A stretch of DNA of 64,000 bases from NCBI RefSeq assembly GCF_000969885.1, contig NZ_CP009501.1:3045877-3109876 (forward strand), read 5' to 3'. This stretch comes from Methanosarcina thermophila TM-1 (GTDB lineage: Archaea > Halobacteriota > Methanosarcinia > Methanosarcinales > Methanosarcinaceae). Both the position numbers and the translations under genes were made by a program. The notes below the pieces were generated by a model, which was not told the origin of the DNA, did no database searches, and saw only the letters and a list, made by a program, of their open reading frames with translations. Positions within the stretch are counted from its first letter, which is position 1. Each line of letters opens with the position of its first letter. Below, in pieces: positions 17,935 through 26,569 of this stretch.

Positions 17935-18446
17935 CTACCATTTATACCGGAAGAGAAGCTTGTAAGCGCTTCAAATACCTTTCTTGTCCGGTATTATCAG
18001 TAATAGAAACATATTATTTTAGATATGTTATTTTTACTATCTTTTATTGCCCTTATTAAATATATTTCTATTTATATGAGTTTCGGATCTGCGGAGTATC
18101 TAATAAAATCTGTTTTTCTCATTTGATTTAAATAATAATACTTTCTCCTTATATATAATTATATGCGTATAAAAACTTCCTGACAATAATACATTCTATT
18201 CTTTTATGCACAGAAAGTCCCAATTTACAGAATTGTAATATTTTATAGTAAGTGTCAACTTCGTAACATTCTTATTTTGCTGAGTGAATGAATTATATAA
18301 TTAATTTAATAAATGGAAGGTCAAAGACCGTTTTTTCTCAGAATTTATCCCATTTTTGCAGACAAAACTCATGTTTTCACCTTATTGTGACATTGATATG
18401 GTTATTCTGGCAAATCTTAAATACCGATTCCTAAAAGTTTAGTGTA
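17935..18446. other. Divergent intergenic region between regulator and hdrA
   Basis: No gene is seen. It is very AT-rich and holds several TATA-like stretches, among them aattatataatt (18290-18301) and cttaaatac (18416-18424). This is long for a promoter region and could hold regulator binding sites. Confidence 0.5.
18416..18424 (+). promoter_or_regulatory. Candidate box A for leaderless hdrA mRNA
   Basis: cttaaatac is centred about 27 bases before the hdrA ATG, and no Shine-Dalgarno sequence precedes that ATG (gtttagtgtaATG). Both facts fit a leaderless transcript starting at or next to the ATG. A second TATA-like box at 18290-18301 would give a leader of over 100 bases. Confidence 0.4.
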
Positions 18447-20858
18447 ATGAACCCTTGTCTGGATAAAACTGCTGTATTTATCTGCCATTGCAGTGGGAAT
18501 ATTTCCGAACATATCGAAATTGATTCTATTAAGAAGACCCTTAAGGCAGAAGGGATTCCGGTCTTCGATTACGAGTATCTCTGTTCGAGAGAAGGACAGA
18601 CCCTTATCAAAAATAAAATTTCTGAAGGGAAACTTGACCGGGTAGTAATTGGTTCGTGTACTCCTTCAAAACACGGTACACTGTTTAAAAAGTGCATTCA
18701 GGAGGCAGGTTTGAATCGTGCAATGCTCGAGATTGCAAACCTCAGGGAGCACTGTGCCTGGGTACATCCAGATAAAGCCGAGGCCACTGAAAAAGCTCTC
18801 TCACTTATTCGCGGGAAACTCAAACGCCTGGAAAAACTTGAGCCTCTTGAAGAAATAAAAGTAGATATCGTCCCGCAGGCTCTTGTCATCGGCGGAGGGA
18901 TTGCAGGGATAACCGCAGCACTGAACCTCGCAGACAATGGAATTTCCACCTACCTTGTTGAGAAAGATTCCAGTATCGGTGGGAATATGGCAAAAATAGG
19001 CAAGGTCTTTTCTCCTGACAAGCTTGCAGAAGAGTGCGCAATGTGCTCCTTAAGCCCGTTGATGAATGAGGTAGTGGCTAATCCAAAAATAACTCTCCTG
19101 ACCTTGACTGAAGTAGAACACTTACATGGAAGTGCTGGCAACTTTACAGTCAGGTTAAGGAAAAAACCCAGATATGTTCATGACAACTGTACGGGATGTG
19201 GACGGTGCAGTCGGGTGTGTCCTGTTCTGGTTGAAAATGAGTTCAACTGCGGGCATATGGACAAAAAAGCAATTTCCCTGCGTTTCTCACAATCCGTCCC
19301 AAAGACTTACTGCATAGACCCGGATCACTGTCTGCAGTTAAGTGGCAAAACGTGTGGAAAATGTGAGGAAGCCTGCAAATCCGGAGCAATTGACTTTTCG
19401 CAAAAGGAGGAGATTATTGAGCTCAATGTTGGTGCAATTATTGTTGCTACAGGATTTGAAGAGTATGACGCATCCCAGAAACCCCAGTACGGATATGGGA
19501 TATTCAAAAACGTAATTACCCAGATGGAACTTGCCAGAATGCTTGGGATCAATGGTCCTACAAAAGGGGCACTGCTCAGACCTTCGGATTTCAGCTTTTA
19601 CCCTGATACTGTCAGCTCAACAGGTATCTGTGGGAACGAAAGTTCATCTGAGAATTCTTCTGATGAGAATTCAGGAACTCCGAAAAGAATAGTTATGATC
19701 CAGTGCGTGGGCTCACGGGACGAAAAAGAAGGTGGCAACCGCTACTGCTCCAAATACTGCTGCATGGCAGCTCTGAAGCACTCCAACCTTATAATGAAAA
19801 AATACCCGGGTACTGAGATCACAATTTGCTATATTGATTTGAGGGCGCTTGGCTTTTACGAGAACTACTATAGGGCAGTTCAGGACATGGGTGTCAGATT
19901 TGTAAGGGGAAGACCAGCTGAAATTGTGGAAAAGCAGGATAAGAGCCTTGTAGTTAAACTTGAAGATACCTTATCCCAGCAAATAAAAGAACTCCCTGCC
20001 GACCTCGTTGTACTATCTGCAGCTATGGTTCCTTCTAAAAGAACCAGAAAAATTGCCAGTGTACTGAATATCAGCCAGGATGAAAGCGGTTTTATCAAGG
20101 AAAGGCATTCAAAACTGAGACCTGTAGACAGCTCACTTGATGGGATTTTTGTCTGCGGCACTGCTCAGAGCCCCAAGGATATTACAGATACGATTTCCCA
20201 GGCAGGGCTTGCGGCGGCAAGGGGAAGGGCATTTATTGCAGACAGTCCAAAAACTTTGATCAATGAAATTCCGATTATCAACCCGCTTCTATGTACTCAG
20301 TGTAAGGAATGCCTCAGATGCCCGTTCGAGGCTTTCTACATAAATGAGAGTGGAAAGGTTACTGTAGACCCGCTTTCCTGTACGGGATGCGGTTACTGTA
20401 CAGGGCTCTGTCCGAGTGGAGCTATCCAGATTGCAGGTTTTACAAAAAGCCAGCTAAAAGCCGAAATTGAGGGTGTAATAAGTCAAGGAGACCTGCTAGG
20501 CTTTGTAAACAGCGGGATTGCATCCTTGACCTGTGACAATATCGGAAATAGTGCCCTGAACTATCCTTCAAATGTCAAGTTAATTAAGGTACCAACAAAC
20601 CTTGTAGTTGACAAAGAACTGTTGCTTCATGCTTTCAAATGCGGGGCATCGGCTGTCCTGTTTATTGAGGATCCTCCAGACAGCCCGAGAGCCGAGATTA
20701 TATATCCTTTAACTGTCCGCCATTTCGAGAAAATGAAAGAAGAAATTGGAGATTCAGGAAAGCGGATCTATTTCAAGAAAGCTTATGTTCCAGATACAAA
20801 GGGGTTAGCAGGCACTTTTACCAGCCTTGCCAGGGAAGGGGAGGAGATGATACAATGA
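18447..20858 (+). CDS. hdrA: Heterodisulfide reductase subunit A with C-terminal cysteine-poor MvhD-like domain
   Basis: HdrA is the flavin subunit that bifurcates or transfers electrons to HdrBC. Order: N-terminal HdrA domain with Cys13/Cys15; FAD-binding GGGIAG (149-154); the cluster motif ECAMCSLSP (196-204); a ferredoxin domain with CTGCGRCSRVCP (248-259) and a second cysteine set (295, 303, 306, 310); NAD/FAD-type strands; then a 2x[4Fe-4S] segment CTQCKECLRCP and CTGCGYCTGLCP. The last ~125 residues align with MvhD (YPSNVKLIKVPTNLVVDKEL, AFKCGASAVL) but lack the MvhD cluster cysteines. Length 803; the A-C-B order matches the HdrA1C1B1 type of Methanosarcina. The first operon gene. Confidence 0.95.
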   Translation: MNPCLDKTAVFICHCSGNISEHIEIDSIKKTLKAEGIPVFDYEYLCSREGQTLIKNKISEGKLDRVVIGSCTPSKHGTLFKKCIQEAGLNRAMLEIANLREHCAWVHPDKAEATEKALSLIRGKLKRLEKLEPLEEIKVDIVPQALVIGGGIAGITAALNLADNGISTYLVEKDSSIGGNMAKIGKVFSPDKLAEECAMCSLSPLMNEVVANPKITLLTLTEVEHLHGSAGNFTVRLRKKPRYVHDNCTGCGRCSRVCPVLVENEFNCGHMDKKAISLRFSQSVPKTYCIDPDHCLQLSGKTCGKCEEACKSGAIDFSQKEEIIELNVGAIIVATGFEEYDASQKPQYGYGIFKNVITQMELARMLGINGPTKGALLRPSDFSFYPDTVSSTGICGNESSSENSSDENSGTPKRIVMIQCVGSRDEKEGGNRYCSKYCCMAALKHSNLIMKKYPGTEITICYIDLRALGFYENYYRAVQDMGVRFVRGRPAEIVEKQDKSLVVKLEDTLSQQIKELPADLVVLSAAMVPSKRTRKIASVLNISQDESGFIKERHSKLRPVDSSLDGIFVCGTAQSPKDITDTISQAGLAAARGRAFIADSPKTLINEIPIINPLLCTQCKECLRCPFEAFYINESGKVTVDPLSCTGCGYCTGLCPSGAIQIAGFTKSQLKAEIEGVISQGDLLGFVNSGIASLTCDNIGNSALNYPSNVKLIKVPTNLVVDKELLLHAFKCGASAVLFIEDPPDSPRAEIIYPLTVRHFEKMKEEIGDSGKRIYFKKAYVPDTKGLAGTFTSLAREGEEMIQ

Positions 20859-21565
20859 TTCAATATGTAAACGAGTATGATACACCGGAATGTAATACTC
20901 TTGCAGAAACCGCAAAGAAGAGCATCCGGACACCTGCCTCTCTGGGGCTTGACCGCTGTATACAATGCGGAGCCTGCACGGCTTCCTGTCCTGCAGCTCG
21001 CTTTACCGACTACAGTCCGCGTCAGATTGTGAAAAAGGTGCTGGAAAATGATCGGAGTGTGCTTGAGTCCGAAATGATCTGGTCCTGCTTCTATTGCTAT
21101 TCCTGCAACCTGCGCTGTCCCAGAAATAACAGCCCTGTAACAATTGTGCAGGTGCTGAGGCAGATAGCTGTTAACAATGGTATAGGAGTTGAAAAGCTTG
21201 TTTATTTCCTTGAGATAGGAGAATATCTTGCAGAAAATGGAGCCAGCAAAGTACCAGGAGCCGGAATTAAGAATATGGAAAGAGACCTTGGGGAGCGCTG
21301 GATAAGGATTAAGAAAAATCTTGAATCAACCCGCGTTGAACTTGGGCTCAGTTCCAGGGATGTAAGGAATACCCATGGAGAAGTTCAGGCTATTCTTGAA
21401 GCTACAGGCTATTTTGAAAGGGAAAAATGGGTCAAAGCAAAAATACAGGAAAAAGGTTCGCATCAGCTCCTGAAGAATAAATGTATCAAAAATGAAAATA
21501 AAAGCGGAGACTTCGGCTTTGAAAGCGATAGAGAGTATCCCGGACAGCCAGCTTTTACTATTTAA
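20855..21565 (+). CDS. hdrC: Heterodisulfide reductase subunit C
   Basis: HdrC carries electrons between HdrA and HdrB through two [4Fe-4S] clusters. The two motifs are CIQCGACTASCP and CFYCYSCNLRCP. The ATG overlaps the hdrA stop (ATGA), indicating translational coupling. At 236 residues it is longer than minimal HdrC proteins. The C-terminal extension after FEREKWVKAKIQEKG is lysine-rich and overlaps the next gene by 74 bases, so the last residues may be non-essential or the hdrB start may lie further in. No membrane segment, as expected of a soluble Hdr. Confidence 0.93.
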   Translation: MIQYVNEYDTPECNTLAETAKKSIRTPASLGLDRCIQCGACTASCPAARFTDYSPRQIVKKVLENDRSVLESEMIWSCFYCYSCNLRCPRNNSPVTIVQVLRQIAVNNGIGVEKLVYFLEIGEYLAENGASKVPGAGIKNMERDLGERWIRIKKNLESTRVELGLSSRDVRNTHGEVQAILEATGYFEREKWVKAKIQEKGSHQLLKNKCIKNENKSGDFGFESDREYPGQPAFTI

Positions 21566-22463
21566 AAGCTGCATGGTCGGGCAGGAGTATCCAGGAGTGG
21601 AGACCTCAACCCGTTATGTGTTTGACAGGATTGGAGTAGATTACTGTATTAACGATGAGCAGTCCTGCTGCACAGGAATAGGACATTATACTGACATCTT
21701 TGAGGGACTGACAACAATAGCTATTGCAGCCCGAAACTTCGCAGTCGCAAGAAGATGCGGCTATCCCAATATAACTTGCCTCTGTTCAACCTGTTATGCC
21801 ATAAACAAGGAGGCGTGTGAAGTTCTTAATACCAACACCGAAGTGCGGGAAAGAATTAACGCTATCTTCAGGGAACAGGGTCTTGAAAATCTTGTTTACG
21901 AAAAAGACGACATGAACCCGAGGACTAACTTCTACCATGCAGTAGAGATTCTCTTAAGCAAAGTCAACGAGATCAAGAAGCAGAAGAAATTCGATTTCTC
22001 AGGGACCAAAGCTGCAGCCCACCATGCTTGCCACTATTATAAAGTTAAGTATCTCGATGTCCTCGGAAATCCTGAAAATCCCCAGTTAATAGATACCATA
22101 GCTGCAGTCTGTGGAGCCGATCCTGTGCGCTGGTACGAAGACCGCACTCTTACTTGCGGGATGGGCTTTTCCCAACTCCACCTCAACAAAGACACCTCGC
22201 TTCAGGTGACAAAGACAAAACTCGATAGCCTACAGAAAGCAGGTGTGGAACTTATGATCCACATGTGCCCGAACTGCCATATCCAGTATGACCGCTACCA
22301 GCCTGTTATTGAGGAAGAGTTTGACGTAAAGTATGATATGGTTCACATGAATATTGCCCAGTTCGTAGCACTTTCTATGGGTGCTGACCCCTACAAAGTG
22401 TGCGGCTTCCAGACTCATTCCGTGCCTCTTGAGGAATTCCTGGAAATACACGGGATAATCTGA
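21492..22463 (+). CDS. hdrB: Heterodisulfide reductase subunit B with altered second CCG motif
   Basis: HdrB reduces the CoM-S-S-CoB heterodisulfide at two non-cubane [4Fe-4S] clusters, each held by a CCG motif. The first is complete: C27, C59-C60, C98-x-x-C101. In the second, C180, C222, C259 and C262 are present but the first cysteine of the CC pair is Thr221 (TLTCGMGF). I use ATG 21492, since the C27 segment (LLLFKSCMVG) needs upstream residues; this overlaps hdrC by 74 bases. No clear ribosome binding site precedes it, so coupling to hdrC is probable. 323 residues. Confidence 0.92.
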   Translation: MKIKAETSALKAIESIPDSQLLLFKSCMVGQEYPGVETSTRYVFDRIGVDYCINDEQSCCTGIGHYTDIFEGLTTIAIAARNFAVARRCGYPNITCLCSTCYAINKEACEVLNTNTEVRERINAIFREQGLENLVYEKDDMNPRTNFYHAVEILLSKVNEIKKQKKFDFSGTKAAAHHACHYYKVKYLDVLGNPENPQLIDTIAAVCGADPVRWYEDRTLTCGMGFSQLHLNKDTSLQVTKTKLDSLQKAGVELMIHMCPNCHIQYDRYQPVIEEEFDVKYDMVHMNIAQFVALSMGADPYKVCGFQTHSVPLEEFLEIHGII

Positions 22464-22679
22464 AAAATCCAGGTTTTGATGTTAAATCTATATTACTTTC
22501 TTACTTTTTTAGGGTCTTCTGGATTTAAATAAAAATAAAAAATAAAAGTTCCGTTTTTCTAGTTAGCCAATTTTACAATTTTTAAGTGCTTCTCCCTGGG
22601 ATTTTCCTTCTATCTAAGGTTTTACCCTTTCTCATGGCCTCGCTCTGTCTCCAAAGTTCTGCCTTAATCCGAATTTCCT

Positions 22680-24254
22680 TTAACTTTCAATAGACTCTAT
22701 AGCTTTTTGAGCTTTTTCTATTAATATGGTAGCTTGATTGCTGTTCAGCTCGCAGCGTCTGCTCATTTCATTAATTAACTCGATTAGCTTTTCGAGTTTA
22801 CAGACAGCTTTTTCTTCTTCTCCATTTACTATGTGGCAGGATATTTCTTCTACTCTATTATTGAGAGAGCTAGTATTGTTGTCTGTAATTTTCAGGCTGT
22901 TTATGCATCTCTGGAGTTCATGAACTTCAGTTCCCTCATTTTTTTCTTCACATGTTTTATTTTCATATGTTTCATTTTCCTTTCCGTCAGTCTCATTTTT
23001 CTCTCCACTTAACTTAATCAGCCAGGCATCGGTCCTCGACCTGTCAAAATAGTATGTTTCTCCTGCCAATATGTATCCTTTATCACTGGTTTCCTGAACT
23101 GAAGTAACCCGTTCCTGAGTATTTTCATCGTTATCAGTCGGGCTCTCAATTGTCATATTCCATTCTTCATTCCCATTGGAGTCGGTTTTAATCAGCAAGG
23201 CAGCGGAGGGTTCAAAATAACCACGTTCTGAAAGCACGCCATCACATATTATTTCACCACCTAATACATATCCCCCATCACTTGTTGACTTGACAGAAAG
23301 CACCTGGATTTTATTTCCCCCTCCAAAGGTTCTTTTCCATTCTTGATTCCCATCAGAATCTATCTTCATCAATACTGCATTTTCGTTACCATTGGCATCA
23401 ACTGCGGTTCCTGCCAGTATACACCCTCCATCTGCAGTACTACTTAAGGCTATATATCTATGGTAATAAGGTGCTATATCTATCCGTTCAAATGTTTTAT
23501 TCCATTCTTCATTTATATCTGAATCTGTTTTGATCAGCAAGAATTTTGTATCACTAGAGCCTGTCTCATCTTGATAACTCCTCGCGCCTGCAAGAATAAA
23601 GCCGCCATCCTCAGTTTTTTGGATATTGTAGATTGAATCCGATGAATATCCCAGTGTCTTGTTCCATTCTTCAATTCCTCTTGAGTCCGTTTTTATTAAA
23701 TAGTTAGGGATATACTTATCGCCGAGATCGATATGTCCAATTATTATATATCCACCATCATCGGTTTTTTGGATCGCCTCTGCATTGCCACCCTCTCCAT
23801 CACCAAAGGTTCTTTCCCATTCTTCTTTTCCATTGGAATCAGCTTTTGCCAGCCAGGGATAGGAGGAGGAGTTATACCAATCTAATTCGTCATGAGTTAC
23901 GATATTTCCGGCAAGCACATATCCTCCATCTATGGTTTGCTGAAGACAATTTTCGGTATAAAGGTGCGTCGATCCATTGAAAAAGTCTTTGGACCACTCC
24001 ACTTTTCCTTTGGAGTCAAATTTTGTCAGCCGTGCACTCTCGTCTCCATATTCAACCCAACTTTCCCCTGCCAGAATGTATCCACCATCTCTGGTTTCCT
24101 GGACAGCGTATGCAAGCTCATGATATCCGCCTTCGTAACCTTCATATGTCCAGTTCCACTCTTCCTCAGGCGCTACAGAAGCTGATAAAGCAGTACCTGT
24201 ACACAAAATCAAGAATATAAAGTAACAGAAAGTTAAGCAACATTTAAATTTCAT
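22680..24254 (-). CDS. Secreted seven-repeat beta-propeller-like protein with coiled C-terminus
   Basis: A 524-residue protein starting with a signal peptide (CLTFCYFIFLILCTGTALSAS). It has seven repeats of about 50 residues, each with the core DGGYILAG followed by KTDSNGNEEWNKTF-like ends. Seven units suggest a seven-bladed propeller exposed on the cell surface. A Glu/Asn/Lys-rich linker (ENETYENKTCEEKNEG) and a helical, probably coiled C-terminus follow. Many N-x-S/T sequons suggest glycosylation. The repeats resemble those of surface-associated proteins in Methanosarcina; the ligand is unknown. The gene is single and the spacers on both sides are AT-rich. Confidence 0.8.
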   Translation of the reverse strand: MKFKCCLTFCYFIFLILCTGTALSASVAPEEEWNWTYEGYEGGYHELAYAVQETRDGGYILAGESWVEYGDESARLTKFDSKGKVEWSKDFFNGSTHLYTENCLQQTIDGGYVLAGNIVTHDELDWYNSSSYPWLAKADSNGKEEWERTFGDGEGGNAEAIQKTDDGGYIIIGHIDLGDKYIPNYLIKTDSRGIEEWNKTLGYSSDSIYNIQKTEDGGFILAGARSYQDETGSSDTKFLLIKTDSDINEEWNKTFERIDIAPYYHRYIALSSTADGGCILAGTAVDANGNENAVLMKIDSDGNQEWKRTFGGGNKIQVLSVKSTSDGGYVLGGEIICDGVLSERGYFEPSAALLIKTDSNGNEEWNMTIESPTDNDENTQERVTSVQETSDKGYILAGETYYFDRSRTDAWLIKLSGEKNETDGKENETYENKTCEEKNEGTEVHELQRCINSLKITDNNTSSLNNRVEEISCHIVNGEEEKAVCKLEKLIELINEMSRRCELNSNQATILIEKAQKAIESIES

Positions 24255-24668
24255 TTAAAGCCCTCCTATATTTAATTTAACAGTTTACATCCTTCTTATG
24301 TGTTATATAACATGTATATAAATGTAAATTATGCGAAAGTAGATTGTATAATATTAACTGAAAACTAAAGAATTGATTTATAAAGATCAATTCTAGAAAA
24401 AAATTAAAAAATAATTTTAGATCTAATTTTTAAATCAAAATGTGTAATATTATAAAGAAGGAAAAAGAAATCCATTTTATTTCTTCATGTTTTTGATTCA
24501 CTATCTTCTTAAGTTTAATAATTCTCCGTGCTTTCTTGATTAAAGACTGTTAATGAAGTTTTCAGCTTTAAAGCCATTAAGTATATATATTTAATTATAA
24601 AGAATTCAGAAATCTGAATTTTTCCTCATATCATATTGTCATTTGATCATCAGACAGGAGACTTACTT
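24255..24668. other. Intergenic region before the LeuC/HacA-like dehydratase
   Basis: No gene is seen; the region is AT-rich and includes several TATA-like tracts serving the divergent genes on either side, for example aagtatatatttaa near 24579-24591. Confidence 0.5.
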
Positions 24669-25910
24669 TTGGGAACAATTAGTGAGAAAATCTTCTCCCG
24701 GGCAGCGGGAACAGAGGCAAAGGCAAATGATTTTGTCCTGGCAGATATCGATTATGCGATGGCGCATGACGGCACCTCGATACTTGCAGTTAATGCTTTC
24801 AAGGAAATGGGGATGAAAGAGGTCTGGGACTCCTCAAGGATAGTAATTCCTTTCGACCACATTGCGCCTGCAAATAATGAAACGTCAGCGACACTACAAA
24901 AAGAGATCAGAGAATGGGTAAAGGAGCAGGGCATCCCGAACTTTTATGAGATTGGGGAAGGAATCTGCCATCAGGTACTTCCTGAAAACGGATTCGCACT
25001 GCCAGGAAAACTGGTTGTGGGAGCCGATTCGCATTCCTGCACCTATGGGGCTTTCGGGGCTTTTGCAACAGGCGTGGGAGCTACGGATATGGCTGAGATT
25101 TTCGCCACAGGCAAACTCTGGTTTAAAGTGCCTGAGAGCCTCAGGTTCACGGTTGAAGGAAGGCTTGGAGAAGGTGTTTATGCGAAAGACCTGACTCTTT
25201 ATCTGATAGGGAAAACCGGAATTGACGGTGCCACGTATAAGGCTGTAGAGTTTTACGGATCATCTATTTCCGAACTATCGGTTTCAGGCAGGATGACGCT
25301 CTGCAACATGGCAATTGAAATGGGAGCAAAAACCGGGATTGTTCCGCCGGACGAGAAAATCTTCAATTTCCTGAATAATCGGGCAGTTGCTCCCTATGAG
25401 CCGGTTTATGCCGACCATGACGCAGTCTATGCAGAAGAATTAACTTACTCTGCTGATGATATCGAGCCTCAGGTCGCCTGCCCGCACCAGGTAGACAATG
25501 TAAAGCCTGTGGGAGAGGTCGAAGGTATCCATGTAGACCAGGTATTTATAGGGACATGCACAAACGGGAGGCTTGAGGATCTTGAGATTGCAGCCTCAAT
25601 CCTTAAGGGGAAAAAGGTTGCGGTCAGGACCGTAGTAATTCCTGCATCCCGCACAACTCTCCTTGCGGCAATTGAAAACGGGACAATGGAAACTCTGCTC
25701 AAAGCAGGCGTCACTCTTGCGACACCAGGCTGCGGGCCCTGTCTTGGTGCTCATCAGGGAGTGCTCGGGGAAGGCGAGGTCTGTATTTCAACTGCAAACC
25801 GGAATTTCAAAGGCAGGATGGGAAAAGGCGGTTTTATCTACCTTGCGTCTCCTGCAACCGCAGCAGCTTCGGCACTATCAGGTGAAATCACAGACCCAAG
25901 AAAAATTTAA
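24669..25910 (+). CDS. 3-isopropylmalate / homoaconitate dehydratase large subunit
   Basis: Large subunits of this aconitase-type family hold a [4Fe-4S] cluster and isomerise isopropylmalate, citramalate-derived or homocitrate-type acids in leucine, isoleucine or coenzyme B synthesis. Motifs seen: [29 protein letters not shown] and [11 protein letters not shown], with the three cluster cysteines in the last two. I choose TTG 24669, eight bases after AGGAG, giving [14 protein letters not shown], the usual family start; the frame runs on to 24636. Methanogens carry two paralogs (LeuC and HacA) and I cannot tell which this is. The small subunit is not adjacent. Confidence 0.93.
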   Translation: MGTISEKIFSRAAGTEAKANDFVLADIDYAMAHDGTSILAVNAFKEMGMKEVWDSSRIVIPFDHIAPANNETSATLQKEIREWVKEQGIPNFYEIGEGICHQVLPENGFALPGKLVVGADSHSCTYGAFGAFATGVGATDMAEIFATGKLWFKVPESLRFTVEGRLGEGVYAKDLTLYLIGKTGIDGATYKAVEFYGSSISELSVSGRMTLCNMAIEMGAKTGIVPPDEKIFNFLNNRAVAPYEPVYADHDAVYAEELTYSADDIEPQVACPHQVDNVKPVGEVEGIHVDQVFIGTCTNGRLEDLEIAASILKGKKVAVRTVVIPASRTTLLAAIENGTMETLLKAGVTLATPGCGPCLGAHQGVLGEGEVCISTANRNFKGRMGKGGFIYLASPATAAASALSGEITDPRKI

Positions 25911-25949
25911 ATCTTAGAAGTGAAAACCAGATTTTTATCTGTTTTTTAC

Positions 25950-26095
25950 TTTTTGTCATTTTATATTTTCTATTTTTGTCATTTTATATTTTCTATTTTT
26001 TATCATTTTATATTTTTTATCATCTTACGTTTTCTGTTTTTTTGTTATCTCACGTTTTCTATTTTTTATCTGCATTTTATTTTTTCTGTCAAGCA
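25950..26095. repeat. Pyrimidine-rich degenerate tandem repeat
   Basis: About six units related to tcattttatattttctattttt follow the dehydratase gene. On the + strand this is a long T-rich tract, ideal for archaeal termination of the upstream gene. Confidence 0.75.
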
Positions 26096-26168
26096 TTGTA
26101 AAAATTTTGTTTATATCCAGCGGACATTTATACCTTGAGTTGCATATATTTGAACAGGAGGGACAACT

Positions 26169-26387
26169 ATTACTGAAGAACTCAGTCACGAAAATCTTTC
26201 GAGTTTAATTGACCACTGGATCGAACATAACGAAAGCCACATACAGAGCCTCAAGGAATGGGCTCAGAAAGCCAAAAAAGATGGTTTTCTCGATGCTTCT
26301 AATGATATCCTCGAAGCTGCCAATAAAATCGAGGAAGCTAACAAGCATCTCAACAAGGCAAAAGAAGGGCTTTTCCATCTTCATTGA
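26169..26387 (+). CDS. Small acidic helical protein with apparent ATT start
   Basis: The frame encodes 72 residues: TEELSHENLSSLIDHWIEHN, then SHIQSLKEWAQKAKKDG, then a helix rich in Ala, Glu and Lys ending GLFHLH. Composition is protein-like (two predicted amphipathic helices) and unlike AT noise around it. A perfect ribosome binding site AGGAGG (26156-26161) stands seven bases before an ATT codon at 26169. An in-frame TGA at 26151 rules out an upstream start, and there is no ATG, GTG or TTG before residue 35. No family is recognised. A start-site mutation of a once normal gene is the alternative. Confidence 0.7.
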   Translation: MTEELSHENLSSLIDHWIEHNESHIQSLKEWAQKAKKDGFLDASNDILEAANKIEEANKHLNKAKEGLFHLH

Positions 26388-26569
26388 AAGATGTAAGAGC
26401 TAAAGCTTAAGAACTGATTTTTTAATTATGTGACGGGCTTCTCCCGCCACCATCTTTCATTTTTTTGCGTGCTGACAGATTTTCAGACTCTGCCCAGGCA
26501 AGGAATTCTTTCTTCTTTTTATCTGAATACTGCCTGTATGTTTTAATACCTTCAAGAGAAGAATATCTT

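Noticed and set aside
25920-26138. 72-residue frame rich in Phe and Ile
   Set aside because: It is a translation of the pyrimidine-rich tandem repeat.
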